The notes: generated by a model from the sequence alone, not told the origin. 64,000 bases of DNA from Branchiostoma floridae (GCF_000003815.2 NC_049984.1:6279667-6343666); one strand, 5' to 3'; shown: positions 13,901 to 23,415, counted from the stretch's first letter. Program-made: numbers and translations.

Positions 13901-16900
13901 ATGTTGCTCACACCAAAACCATATTACCCCTCGTTGTATTAATCAATAAGTTGAAGCTAGTGGTAATAACTGCATGTGAGTACTAACTGAGTCTATCTTT
14001 CTTTTTCTTCTCTCTGCTACATGTACATACATTGTGCTACCGGCATCTCAAAGGAGGTAGACTGTACTTTCTATCATAACCGTACACACAATTCCATTTC
14101 TTCCTCCCGGCTGATATGTCGTGTTGTTGAACCCACGTCAAAACCATTCGTCGCACTAACACGAAGTACCTTTCCTTGTGTCTGATTTAATCTATTGACG
14201 AGTATTGTCTTTGTAGAAGTGTTAAGTCAAATTTCCACCTAACGACTTGTTGCTTGTGTGTTTAGGAAGGCAACCTTTCCCTATCGCCGTCAGCGGACAT
14301 CACGCAACCCTATGACTATGTTTCGTACCAGGTTAATACAACCATCCTGACCTCTGACCTTTAGCCTCAACCCAGTTGCTCGATTTTTGTCACCCTTGTG
14401 GAAATGACTGCCTAACATTTCCGATATTTGCTTGTTTGCACTTCTTGGAGTGCCTACTGAGGCCGCAAAGAGGTTAGATATACCCAACCACACCGTACAG
14501 ATCTGAAGAAAAAAGATCTGACACCCAACACTGAGAATGGAATCATCTAAAATAGACATATGGTTTTCTCAAATGTCTAGCTTTCTGGGATGTGACACAC
14601 TCGGAGTAGCATGTGTGTTTGCCACTTTTCGTCTTTTCTCTTTCTGTCGTGTCTCGAAGCATCATGCGTACATGAACATCGCACCGCTTCACTTCCGATT
14701 CTTATGTATCAAACTAACAGGGACATGATTCTAACTAAGCTCCTTCCAATGACTTAAATGCATTGTTGGTAACCCATTTGAAATTTCCATTCCCATCTAG
14801 GGAAGCAGATGGCGCAAGCACGACCTTACGTACAGGATCTCCGCCTACACTCAGGACCTACCCGCCTTCGAAGTGGAATCGGCCGTGGAAAAAGCTTTTC
14901 AGGTACGATAGTCTTGACTTAGTTTTTAGGGAACTATCAGTAATCTTCCAGCTACATGCATATGGTTGTGGGGTTTGATTTTTTTTATCATCTACAGACA
15001 AAGGGGAAAAAGTATGGGCTGCTGGCCGCACCAAGGTGATCATGTTGCAGTGATGTCACATGAGTTCTAGACAATGGGAACAACAGATTGCGTGCAGTTG
15101 CTTCTGCTGCCCTTCGACATTTCCTCTCCGTTCAGGCAGCGGCTATTAATTTATCGGTCTGCTGTAGGTACAGGACATGCCCATGAAGTGGGTACTGCGG
15201 TGCCTGGCACCAGTACTGACGGAACGGGCCTTTTGGTGCTGACATTTACGGTGTCTGTATGGACTGTTTGTACCCGGGAAGGAAGTGTCTCCGTAGAGAG
15301 GACCGTTATCATGGAGGGAGGGGGGAGGAAGTTGGAAAGGTGCCACGTCCTATGCACTGTCCGGAGGATACTATTGTTTATCCATAGGCCTAGGGATGTT
15401 TGAATGTCACGTTTGTCACCATACTACATCATAGGGCAAAGTTCAATGGCACACTCTGAAAGGAACATTTTTTATGCTTCTGGGATAGAGCAACTCGTTT
15501 TAACAACGATTTTCTCTAACCCAGAAGCATGATTCCAATGACCATCTATGGCATCACAGGTGTGGGCCCGGCACACGCCCCTGACGTTCACCCGGATCTA
15601 CTGGGGCCGGCCGGACCTTGACGTGAAGTTCTCGGTGGGGGAGCACGGGGACGGCAACCCGTTTGACGGCTCGGGAGGCGAGCTGGCGCACGCCTTCTTC
15701 CCGCAGTACGGCGGCGACGCGCACTTCGACGACGGCGAGACCTGGACGGTCCGCACGCCTGGAGGTGATCCTTTGTGCATAAACTCAACATGTAAAGCCT
15801 TTCTTTATTCCGCCGCTTTTCTGTTCTATTATTTCTCCTCGATTTTCCCTTTTCTCCCTTTTAAAACTTACTCACATAAAACAATGGGCTGATCACACAT
15901 ACAAGAGTTATATGTCCTGTTCCCGGCCCAATTTTGGTTCCACGGGAAACAGGGTAACTCTATTATGTGATATCAGTGCAGTTTTTTGCTGTCTCTCCTC
16001 TGAATTCCCTTTTCCCATTTTCAAGATTAGCAGTTCTGTTTCCCTGTTATTTCAATTCATTTCTTTACCAACCCCACCCACCCCCCGACGTATTCTTAGT
16101 CTTACCCGTTTGTCCACCCCTTGCCCCTCTGCTCCCACCCAGTAGCCCCTATCACAAAATAAAGGAAACAATATAAATATTACCGTATTCTTTAAAAGGT
16201 AATAGGGAGTATACATTATTTGGCCTTGCCATCATCTAAAAAATGATCTTATTTGGCTACTTCCAAATAGCTAAAGCAGAGGTTCTGACGATAAGTTTAC
16301 TTTCTATTATTTGTTTCTGCATCTATTCATTTCCATGTATCCTCCCTGTAGGTACGGACCTGTTCATTGTTGCTGCGCACGAGTTCGGGCACAGCTTGGG
16401 TCTGGGGCACTCGGACGTGCGGGGTTCGCTCATGGCGCCGTTCTACCAGGGGTACACTCCCGCCTTCACGCTGCCGCCTGACGACGTGGAGGGCATTCAG
16501 AACCTCTACGGTACGTTACGCGTTACAGACATTATGATAAGGGCCTGTAGTCAAAACCATCACACGACAGCATACTTACAGCATTTCAGAACAGCCGTGG
16601 ATGTGTCTTTTTTTACGAAAAATATTGTCGCAAATCCTTCGGTTTCGTCGTCTTTGTCGTAGCCTTAACTATGTACACGTCTCCTCCACTCCAGGAGTTG
16701 CTGATATAGACCGGCCCAGCCCTCACCCGCGACCACGGCCCCCGTCAAATGACGTAGACGTGCCCGACTACGACGCGAGGGGCACCGTGGACCCAACCAC
16801 CTGTTCCGGGCACCTGGACGCCATCACACGCACCAAGAACGGCTCCACCTACGCCTTCGCAGGTATGTCCATTCAACCTTTGTACAATTAACTGTACATG

Positions 16901-18774
16901 AGCTGAAGACTATCAATTCAAGACATTGTGGAGTCAAGACATGATGGATGTACTTTATCGCTTGTTCCTTGTCCTTGGGAGCCTTGAGAGAATCATGCTT
17001 GTAACCAACTTTTTGTTCCTGTTGAAAAAGTATCAACCTTACCCAAGATTAATAGAAGCGACACATACACACAAAGCAGAAACTTCTACATGATACGATT
17101 ACGTCCAGCAGTTTTACGTCAGGCTTACACCATCCTTCCCCCATCTAGGAGAGTTCTTCTGGAGACTGAACGACATCGGCCCTGACCCCGGATACCCCAT
17201 GAGAATAAACGATATCTGGGGCGTGTCTGGACCAATAGACGCTGCTCTCTTCTGGCCAAGTACCGGCAAAACGTACCTCATACAGGTAGGTCATCATTCG
17301 GGGCGTAAGCCAATCAAGATGGTAAAGTTAACTTATCATGTGTTGATAAGATTAATTAAGCCTTATAATAACTGTAGCCAGGAGTATATGCTTAGCTCGG
17401 TGCGTAAAGGCAAAACCGTCAACAAAACCCTACATAGCACATCTACATTGCTTCGAAATGAATCCGTATATGTGATATGTACTAAGTGTTGTTATCTTGC
17501 TGACAGGGTGAGCGGTATTGGCGGTTCACTAACGCGGTTCTAGATGAAGGATATCCCGCCAGTATGGAGAGGTTCCGAGGAGTGCCAACTCACGTGGACG
17601 CTGCCTTCGAGTGGGGCCGAAATGGGAAAACCTACTTCATCAAAGGTACGTCCAAACTACCTTGTCTTTCTATATAGTATTTTCTTATTCCACTACTGCT
17701 CGTGAGCAGATGGTCCACTTGGGCTCAGTTGGAGTGCACAAACTTTTAGTGTCTCCTCGTCTACCAAAGATGTATCGAAGGCTCCAAAATTGCGTGCGAA
17801 AAAGGGTCGGAGTCACACGTTTAATGAAGACTAGCTTTTGTGCACAAATGGTCGGTGGAGTAGTAGAGTGGATGGTGACCCTAGATGGATAAGTGCGTGT
17901 AGTCTTGGTAAAGCTGACTGGGTGACGTTTCCGTTTCCTAGGTAACCAGTACTGGCGGTACTCCAAAGGCTGGGGTGTGGATGACGGGTACCCGCAGCCC
18001 CTGTCGGTGTGGACGGGGCTCCCCGACAGGATAGACGCAGCCTTCCAGTGGAAAAACGGAAAAACTTACTTCTTCCAGGGAGGCCGATACTGGAGATTCG
18101 ACGATGACAATTTAAGGGTATGACAGCTGTTCTATTTGCTAATACTTGGCTTAGACCCAGTGTACCTTTGACCTTACTTTGCCGTTTTGCCTACTACCTG
18201 TTCTTCCAGCGTGCCAGTTTTGTACTTCCTTCTTTGTTCGGGGCCAGGAGCTCCATATTGTTCGTATTCCATTTGCTATACACTAATAACGCCCAATCTA
18301 TCATATAGCTGCCGAGGCTCTTTCGTCCTCGAGGAAAGCGACTTGGCAGCTGTCATAGGTTTTGTTACCAAGCCACTGTACTAAGTTCATGATCTTTTTA
18401 TGCACGAGAGTATCTACACATTCACCATGACCCTACTTCTAAAGTGTGAAAGGATTGGAAGACACAGATGCTGATCTCTTGCGTACCTTCCCCACCCCCC
18501 TCAGGTTGCCGAGTCTGACCCACAGTACCCCCGCTCCACGGCAGAGTGGTGGCTGGGCTGCCCGTTGCAGCAGGAGCCTGACTGGGTAGGTTCCCAGGAC
18601 GGGGAGGCACCCGGGACGGACAGCACCGACCAGCCCGCGGACGGAGCCAAGGACCAAATGAACGGTCTGGTGGGAGGGAGCGACGCGTCCCGGGTGTCAT
18701 GGCGGGGCAGCCTGACGTCATTGTGTGTTCTATTATCACTCTGGTTCTCTCGGACGATACAAAACGCGCACTGA
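4781..18774 (+). CDS. Membrane-type matrix metalloproteinase (MMP17/MMP25-like), 5' incomplete
   Basis: This is a zinc endopeptidase of the matrixin family, expected at or outside the plasma membrane and cutting matrix or surface proteins. The exons 4781-4904, 12487-12593, 14801-14902, 15560-15764, 16352-16510, 16695-16862, 17149-17285, 17507-17645, 17942-18117 and 18505-18774 all have GT-AG borders and matching phases. They give 528 residues (numbering starts at the first visible codon). Prodomain 1-77 carries the switch cysteine C57 in RCGVAD and a furin site RKRR at 70-73. The catalytic domain has zinc ligands H189, H193 and H199, base E190 and Met-turn M207. A proline-rich hinge (239-250) leads to a hemopexin domain bounded by C269 and C458. 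The tail 509-520 is hydrophobic, which could be a GPI signal as in MMP17/25 or a short anchor. The MMP14-type insertion in the catalytic domain is absent, and [16 protein letters not shown] resembles the MMP17 prodomain. The start codon and signal peptide are missing. Confidence 0.93.
4930..5420 (+). repeat. Minisatellite of about 40 bp carrying splice-donor-like strings
   Basis: Degenerate units of the form TTTGCACACCTGNATNTT followed by NCAGGTA repeat through the first 500 bp of the intron. The exon-like edge CAG|GTA is seen at 4951 (ACAG|GTAGAC), 5061 (ACAG|GTAAGT) and 5141 (GCAG|GTAGGA), with weaker forms near 5025 and 5370. The authentic exon donor at 4905 (ACAG|GTAAGG) has the same form. 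Confidence 0.65.
8905..9450 (+). repeat. Minisatellite, period about 69 bp
   Basis: The motif (G)ACTGGATCCGAG or a variant recurs at about 9164, 9233, 9302 and 9377, with earlier, more decayed units from about 8905. Each is followed by a CTATCACATCATCACGCC-type string. Because 69 is a multiple of three, two plus-strand frames stay open through it (8847-9347 and 9131-9382), with 23-residue peptide periodicity. I treat these frames as a by-product of the repeat. Confidence 0.75.
10140..10560. promoter_or_regulatory. GC- and CpG-rich block inside an MMP intron
   Basis: This stretch is much richer in C, G and CpG than its surroundings and has strings such as GGCCGCGCGGGCAGCCGAGG. It contains a perfect CRE-type palindrome TGACGTCA at 10511-10518. 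It could be an internal or alternative promoter, an enhancer, or only a locally GC-rich insertion. The frame at 10160-10459 has no known domain. No transcription evidence can be read from sequence. Confidence 0.4.
12487..12593 (+). CDS. MMP exon: cysteine switch and furin site
   Basis: It follows TTATCCCAG and ends ATCCAG|GTACCC; phase 1 in, phase 0 out. It encodes the end of the prodomain: [20 protein letters not shown] with the switch cysteine, then ARKRRYAIQ. The RCGVAD motif differs from the common PRCGxPD: Pro before Arg is Glu, and the later Pro is Ala. RKRR predicts intracellular activation by a furin-like convertase, as in membrane-type MMPs. Confidence 0.95.
12603..12752 (+). repeat. 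Dispersed direct repeat, copy 1
   Basis: It starts ten bases after the exon donor at 12593. It shares with 13790-13940 the strings GAACATCAACT, CACCCAAATGA, CGGAAGTACACC and TTGCTCACACCAAAACCAT in the same order and spacing. The divergence between copies suggests an old duplication or two insertions of one element. Confidence 0.8.
13790..13940 (+). repeat. Dispersed direct repeat, copy 2
   Basis: This is the partner of 12603-12752, about 1.19 kb downstream in the same intron and orientation. I see no terminal inverted repeats, and the coding potential of both copies is poor. Confidence 0.8.
14266..14331 (+). CDS. Candidate MMP cassette exon (22 codons)
   Basis: The 66-bp open segment lies between a TTGTGTGTTTAG acceptor and a TACCAG|GTTAAT donor. 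It is phase 0 on both sides, like the borders of the flanking exons. Inclusion would insert [20 protein letters not shown] plus YQ between YAIQ (after the RKRR site) and GSRWRK without changing the frame. Known membrane-type MMPs run directly from the RRKR-YAIQ region into the catalytic domain, so skipping is the expected default. It is predicted only from splice sites, frame and position. Confidence 0.4.
14801..14902 (+). CDS. MMP exon: start of catalytic domain
   Basis: The acceptor is TCCCATCTAG and the donor TTTCAG|GTACGA; phase 0 on both sides. It encodes [13 protein letters not shown], the first strand of the metzincin fold, and AVEKAF, the helix before the next exon. It joins the following exon as [13 protein letters not shown], a junction typical of MMPs. 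Confidence 0.95.
14903..15559 (+). other. MMP intron with an acceptor-proximal stem-loop
   Basis: This 657-bp intron has chance open frames on both strands (15074-15403 plus, 15146-15357 minus) and no domain evidence. Its last 90 bases contain an inverted repeat at 15472-15532, ending 27 bp before the next exon. Confidence 0.8.
15472..15532 (+). repeat. Intronic inverted repeat (19-bp arms)
   Basis: TTATGCTTCTGGGATAGAG pairs with CTCTAACCCAGAAGCATGA with two mismatches across a loop of roughly 23 bases. In RNA this would fold into a strong hairpin over the likely branch-point region of the next exon, whose acceptor AG is at 15558-15559. Confidence 0.7.
15560..15764 (+). CDS. MMP exon: structural zinc and calcium region
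   Basis: The acceptor is GCATCACAG and the donor GGAG|GTGATC; phase 0 in, phase 1 out. It encodes [10 protein letters not shown] and then [20 protein letters not shown], with the H, D and H ligands of the structural zinc (H140, D142, H155, H166 in visible numbering), and GGDAHFDD with calcium ligands. The exon is very GC-rich compared with its introns. Minus-strand open frames across it are shadows. Confidence 0.95.
15765..16351 (+). other. MMP intron, pyrimidine-rich
   Basis: This 587-bp intron is rich in C and T, notably 15790-16150. I see no gene or element in it. The start of the open frame at 16243 is intronic: only the part from 16352 is coding. Confidence 0.8.
16352..16510 (+). CDS. 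MMP exon: catalytic zinc motif
   Basis: The acceptor is CCTCCCTGTAG and the donor CTACG|GTACGT; phase 1 on both sides. It encodes [18 protein letters not shown], the HEXXHXXGXXH motif with all three histidines and the catalytic glutamate, then SLMAPFYQG with the Met-turn methionine, and ends at GIQNLYG, the usual end of the MMP catalytic domain. Confidence 0.97.
16695..16862 (+). CDS. MMP exon: hinge and start of hemopexin domain
   Basis: The acceptor is CCACTCCAG and the donor TTCGCAG|GTATGT; phase 1 on both sides. It encodes a proline-rich linker ([12 protein letters not shown]), then [18 protein letters not shown]. The cysteine is the first of the pair that closes the hemopexin propeller. 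Confidence 0.95.
17149..17285 (+). CDS. MMP exon: hemopexin blade 1-2
   Basis: The acceptor is CCCATCTAG and the donor ATACAG|GTAGGT; phase 1 in, phase 0 out. It encodes EFFWRLND, then [20 protein letters not shown], the standard hemopexin-repeat pattern (FWR...GYP...W...P..IDAA). Confidence 0.95.
17507..17645 (+). CDS. MMP exon: hemopexin blade 2-3
   Basis: The acceptor is TGCTGACAG and the donor ATCAAAG|GTACGT; phase 0 in, phase 1 out. It encodes [20 protein letters not shown] and [18 protein letters not shown], again the hemopexin blade pattern. Confidence 0.95.
17942..18117 (+). CDS. MMP exon: hemopexin blade 3-4
   Basis: The acceptor is CGTTTCCTAG and the donor TTTAAGG|GTATGA; phase 1 in, phase 0 out. 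It encodes [40 protein letters not shown] and [10 protein letters not shown]. Confidence 0.95.
18118..18504 (+). other. Last MMP intron
   Basis: This 387-bp intron shows no gene or element. The plus-strand frames within 18120-18384 lack any domain. It ends in a CCCCACCCCCCTCAG acceptor. Confidence 0.8.
18505..18774 (+). CDS. MMP last exon: final hemopexin cysteine, stem and hydrophobic tail
   Basis: Phase 0 in, with stop TGA at 18772-18774. It encodes [16 protein letters not shown], whose cysteine closes the propeller, then a polar acidic stem (residues 460-500) and [14 protein letters not shown] followed by SRTIQNAH. A short hydrophobic run close to the end suggests GPI attachment near the GGSDAS string, as in MMP17 and MMP25. 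The eight-residue polar tail after it is atypical for a GPI signal, so a short transmembrane anchor is the alternative. Minus-strand frames over this exon are shadows. Confidence 0.92.
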   Translation, partial: VAESDPQYPRSTAEWWLGCPLQQEPDWVGSQDGEAPGTDSTDQPADGAKDQMNGLVGGSDASRVSWRGSLTSLCVLLSLWFSRTIQNAH

Positions 18775-20125
18775 TGATCGCTTTCTCAATAATCATTAAT
18801 GTCGTAACTGTCAGTCTAGCTTCTTTAACAACCAATGATTCTCAGTAGATCTAGATGTCATTCGGAGTAGATGTACAAATGTTACTGAGGTGTGACGATA
18901 GCAATGTGTAGACGAACCACACACTAAGCGTGCGGAAACATGGAAGGGCTAGATAGGATAACGTCAACTCACCTGTAAATAGTGTACATTTTAACTTGTG
19001 TGGATGCATGTCCTCCGTTGTTGTTCCCTGAGTACCACACCATTGTCTCGATGTGACCAACACGTAGGTAGCAGCTCAAATCAGCGTCTTATTGACTCCT
19101 ATTGGAGATGATGATAGACAGCAGAAATTGACCAATTAGGATTTATGATTAACTTTCGACTGGACATTGTAAAATAGCATCCGATGAATTTGGTAGGCTG
19201 AGTGAAAATTTTGAATCAACAACTATATTACACGATGATGCGACAGTTTCACGTGACGTGGGCAAATCACCCTCTTCGGGGCATGAAACGGTTTAACGTT
19301 TCAAGTAAAGCATTTCGATGTTAATCGTACCACCCCACCCCCTAACATTAGCAACAGATGGAACTCAACTCAACTGTCCTTTGGTAGCTGGATCAATGAG
19401 TTCGTCGAATTTTAGATTTGTACGCCGTTATTTAGCATTGCTAAGATATTGCCAAGGTAGCCCGCTAGCTCTATAGTTGCCAAATCTCATTCATCTCAAT
19501 AACTTATTCAGACATTGGTAGTACAATGCAATACTTTTCTCACTTTCTATTGAAAGAGTATTTTTGTAATGCGTAATATGACGCCCAGTACGCTGATTTG
19601 ATAGATTGCCAATAGCTGTACATTTACGCCCCTGAACGAGTTACAGTGAAATAATCTAATCTAATTTGCTATGCTTTTGTGAGATCATTTGCTAAATATT
19701 ACGTAAGCCGCCGAGATGCTTCAAATGTTTAACAGAAGTTCCCTAATAATAGGGTCACGCCTGCATCTGTATAACAGGCAATATCCTGCCTCCGTGAGTG
19801 TGAAACGTGTATGTGATGCGTTACTTAAAATATATTATTTTGATCCTAACTAGGGTTTTAAAAATTGGTTACATCTCTGTATACGTATGTTCTCCTAAGT
19901 ATGTCTGTGTATTTAAAAGATTTCGCCAGGAGCATAGTTCGTAAGCAGTATTAGTGAGACTAGGATGAGCCTGTGTATGTGTAGGTATGATAGATTTGCT
20001 TGTGCTGGGCTGGACCCACCATTAGTTCATTTGTGTTCATCGTATGTGGATATGTTTCTTCAGTCAGTAGGCCTGTTGTCCAACAGGTGTTCTCTACGTG
20101 AAATAAAACTTGATTATAGGAAACC
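18775..20125 (+). other. Likely MMP 3' untranslated region
   Basis: This AT-rich stretch has no coding signal between the stop codon and the first canonical AATAAA I see, at 20102-20107. A 3'UTR of about 1.35 kb is inferred. Confidence 0.5.
20102..20107 (+). terminator. Candidate polyadenylation signal for the MMP gene
   Basis: AATAAA in the context ACGTGAAATAAAACTTG, followed within 40 bases by a GT-rich stretch (ACCGTGTTCTTG). It is the first canonical hexamer I noticed downstream of the stop codon. Whether it is used is unknown. Confidence 0.45.
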
Positions 20126-21595
20126 GTGTTCTTGAATATTTCCGTTCATTACTAGTGTTTGTGTTTTTCTTGCAGCTGCTATATCTAAAATAATTCAGTC
20201 ATTTAAGTCGCACGTTGGGTTGGCAAGACTGCATGGGAAAGATGCATAGATATTGATGATTATTAATAGCAAAACAAGGCCGACGCAAAATTAAAAATTG
20301 ATATTTTTTAGTGCAAAGCAATTGTATTTCAAAAACTTACCAACATTCTGTCACGTCATAAAATTGCCTCAGCCTCATCCCAACATCCAGGTGAGTCTTC
20401 CCAAGGTCTTGCATTCACCAGATTGATGCAGATTATTTTCTTAGAAGTGTTTGGGTCGTCCAAGGAGCTTTTATCAATTGATAAAAACTCATTGGGTAGT
20501 CTGGTCGTCATCGTAATAAGATTACCGGGGCTCCAGTACTCCCTTCTCACCACAAGAGAGTATGATGACCTTGGTAAAACTAACTCCTTTGGCAAGGCCC
20601 CAACAACGAGCAGCTTCGGTGCTTGGACTGTTCGTCTTGACTGGTTTATAATGGACAATATGAATTGGACAGTCATACAGAGATTCTCAGCTAGGTATCA
20701 GGTTGGGCATAGTTGGGCATATTAGCCCCCCTCCCCTTATCAGTTACGCATGCGCTAGTACGATTATTTTTCAGATGGACCGTGTTTGGATCAATTGTGC
20801 TTGATCCCCCAATTGCTTCCAATGTCAAAATCTCAATATCTTGCTTTGGTCAAAACACCAACACAGTAAACATGTATCGGATGCGAATGGTGACCTTGCC
20901 CTTGTCATATGAAACATGAGGTAGGTTGGCCCTATTTGCATCTTCACAAAAATGTATGACTAACTATCGACGTCATGAAATTGAAATATTACAGTGTCAG
21001 ACTCTGATAAGCGAGAAATGGCCACTTAGAGTCGTCACCGGCCAGGTGTTCAATGGTCAACTTGGATCACTTGTCGTCAGACATGAGGAGGTGGGAGGGG
21101 GGCCACGAGAAAAAGTTACAGTTAGTGGATACAGTGGATTGTGTAAAGTGCTGAGTCACTGCATTAGGACCCATTAAACAGCAGTCAATCTAACGTTACG
21201 TGATCCGGATCTAAGTGCAGAGAATAGATGTAAATCATGTACCTTAAACGCAGAAATACAGGAACTTCCTCCGAATGTTCAACTTGAATTTATCAAACCA
21301 CACCGGCCGCCGTCTCCACGCAGAATACCGATCCTAGCTGTCCATCACAATTAGCCGTTCAACCAATGACAACATGGTAACAAGCGGTTCAACAAATCGG
21401 CGAATGTCTGAGTGTCTGTCACATATTTGCATTAAATGTTTTATTTTGCATTTCTATGCGTTGACTGGGTGTTGACGGGGTGCAGGCTCGGGCTATTGGC
21501 AGTATTGCACGATCTGGTTAGAAGAGCCCCCTTGTGGTTGCTAAACGAAACTCAGGCACATCTCAACAAGCAAGGTAATTCTTTAGAACTGCGTT
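20126..21595. other. Spacer between convergent genes
   Basis: No recognised gene. Overlapping open frames on both strands at 20356-20725 (106 and 100 codons) and plus-strand frames at 20713-21177 lack domains and splice context. This is where the metalloproteinase (plus) and MTFP1 (minus) transcripts converge. Confidence 0.6.
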
Positions 21596-21596
21596 C

Positions 21597-21602
21597 TTTA
21601 TT
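21597..21602 (-). terminator. Candidate polyadenylation signal for MTFP1
   Basis: TTTATT on the plus strand reads AATAAA on the minus strand, about 1.75 kb beyond the MTFP1 stop codon. Another hexamer lies at about 21439-21444. The AT-rich, frame-poor DNA between stop and signal looks like one long 3'UTR. Confidence 0.4.
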
Positions 21603-22605
21603 ATTTCTCAACAAAATAAAGTTTCCAACACGATGTGAACATTCAAATGCTGAAATATCAATAGGATGAAATCTACACCTATACAATCATTTGAAATCTA
21701 TACCAGTGTCTATTATACATCATTTCCTCTATCATTACATTGTGCGTCTTGTCATGCAAGAAAAATACACATATCTAAAATGAACTACGATCCACAATTC
21801 CATGATATACCACAAATCAATGTGAATGTGTATCTATAAACATTTAAACTTTTGAAATTCCGATGACCAAGGAGCTTCAAAACCCCCTGTGGTATAACAG
21901 ACACCTCCACTGAACATTCATAAAAGTTTTCAAACATTTAGAAACCTCCATATGGCACAGTTGATTATTCTTCTTTAAACATCTCAACATGAAACAACAA
22001 CCTGAAAATGATGGTCACTTAACATCCAGCTTCCAACCCTGCCCAGAAAACATGGGTAAATATTATGAACACAAGTTAAATCAATTGTACTCTGGTCACT
22101 GTTGTTTTTACAGAAGTTGTTCATTGCAATTCATCTGTAACAGTGGGGGAGTTGAACTCATCACAAAACCAAACCCATGCTATTGCCTTTGTGTAATAAT
22201 AACTTCTTCAACATGGAAAACACATCAACATGTCAACAATCACAGTAAAAACACAGTAAAAACTTGTAAAGCACCTCAAGTAGCATACATCCATATGCTA
22301 TCTTTTTGTGGACACCTTTCTCCCATGCACATACATTTTGTATTTGTTCTATGAAAATCCTCAGACTGTCTGAGCTTAACACTACACATCAACACAGCAG
22401 AACAAGGGTTGTATACATTGGACTCCTTCCAACTACTTAAGCATAGCTTTGGCATGTGTATACCCTTTCTCTGTACAAATCTGGATGTATGACTGTTACT
22501 AAGGTAGTGAATGTTTCAGCAACATTGTGTTAGTCCACAAAACTTTCTATTGAAATCAGTCAAAAGGTCATGAAACATTCAGTACAGTTAAGTTGTAGCA
22601 GCTTG

Positions 22606-22658
<53 letters not shown>

Positions 22659-23345
22659 TCTCTGGTTTAACGTCCATATAAAATAAAACATTCCACATTA
22701 GAAAACATTAGTAATAATATACATGACAACGTACCTATAGTAAAAAAGAGAAAACAATCCTGAGATCATATAGCACCAACAAACAACTTGTACTGATATC
22801 ATATAAAAAAATGTTCATGTATCTATAAAAACTGGTAACATGTTTTCACTGACTTTCTCACAAACATTACCTCCAAGTGCAAAACACCCAAAAATCAACA
22901 CATTGATATTTATGAAATGTCCTAAAATGATGTTGAGATGCAGTCATCATTGTCTTATGATGGACAGCTATAAGAGAAGAACCAAAAGAGAACAGAGTTT
23001 TGGGGCTTTGAGGCAGCACCCCAGGCTCAAAGTAAGTACAACATAATGAGAAGTATATTGATACTGACAACAGCCATATAGCTAGCATGGCAAAAATATA
23101 TGGCATATAGCAGGTAAGCAAGAAATCTGTACACTTGGCAAATGTGCAACCCCATGAAAACTCCTACATTAACATGCAACATACATTAACATGTAAAAAA
23201 ACAGGTTAACAACAAAACTGTACACTGCAGAAATATGCACAAGTTCAAGCTCTTGTAGACCCAGTATGATCAGATTTGTGTGCATAGTTTACATGAGCAC
23301 AACTTTGGTACTTCATCCTCTACGTTTCCCTGCAGTGTTGACGGT
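21603..23345 (-). other. Likely MTFP1 3' untranslated region
   Basis: Uniform AT-rich DNA directly downstream of the MTFP1 stop, with a (CT)n microsatellite at 22611-22663. The open frames at 21989-22354 and 22840-23121 have no domain support. Its extent is inferred from the polyadenylation hexamer. Confidence 0.45.
22611..22663. repeat. (CT)n microsatellite
   Basis: A run of CT dinucleotides about 53 bp long with one CCC interruption. On the MTFP1 transcript it would read as (GA)n. Confidence 0.97.
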
Positions 23346-23415
23346 TCAGTTGCCATGGTGATGCTGAATGTCCAGCCATTTTCGCAGAGTGCTGTCCAAG
23401 AGGTAATCAACTGAC
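23346..23415 (-). CDS. MTFP1: MTFP1 exon 4 and stop
   Basis: The acceptor is TTCCCCACCAG; phase 2 in. It completes R143 and encodes SVDYLLDSTLRKWLDIQHHH, then GN and stop TGA. It is too short for a simple ORF scan but matches the family C-terminus (IDRSVDFLLD in human). Confidence 0.95.

Larger units (their letters stand above)
12594..14800 (+). other. MMP intron with a dispersed duplication and a candidate cassette exon
   Basis: This 2.2-kb interval lies between the furin-site exon and the first catalytic exon. It contains two copies of a segment of about 150 bp (from 12603 and from 13790) and the possible cassette exon at 14266-14331. The longer open frames (13544-13819 and 14290-14559) show no family features. 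Confidence 0.8.

Noticed and set aside
15588-15791. Arg-rich minus-strand frame
   Set aside because: It is the antisense shadow of the GC-rich metalloproteinase exon 15560-15764.
18422-18835. 137-codon minus-strand frame
   Set aside because: Antisense shadow of the last metalloproteinase exon, whose plus-strand reading ends in the conserved hemopexin cysteine.
20356-20725. Overlapping frames of about 100 codons on both strands between the convergent genes
   Set aside because: No domain, no exon signals, and both strands are equally open, as expected by chance.
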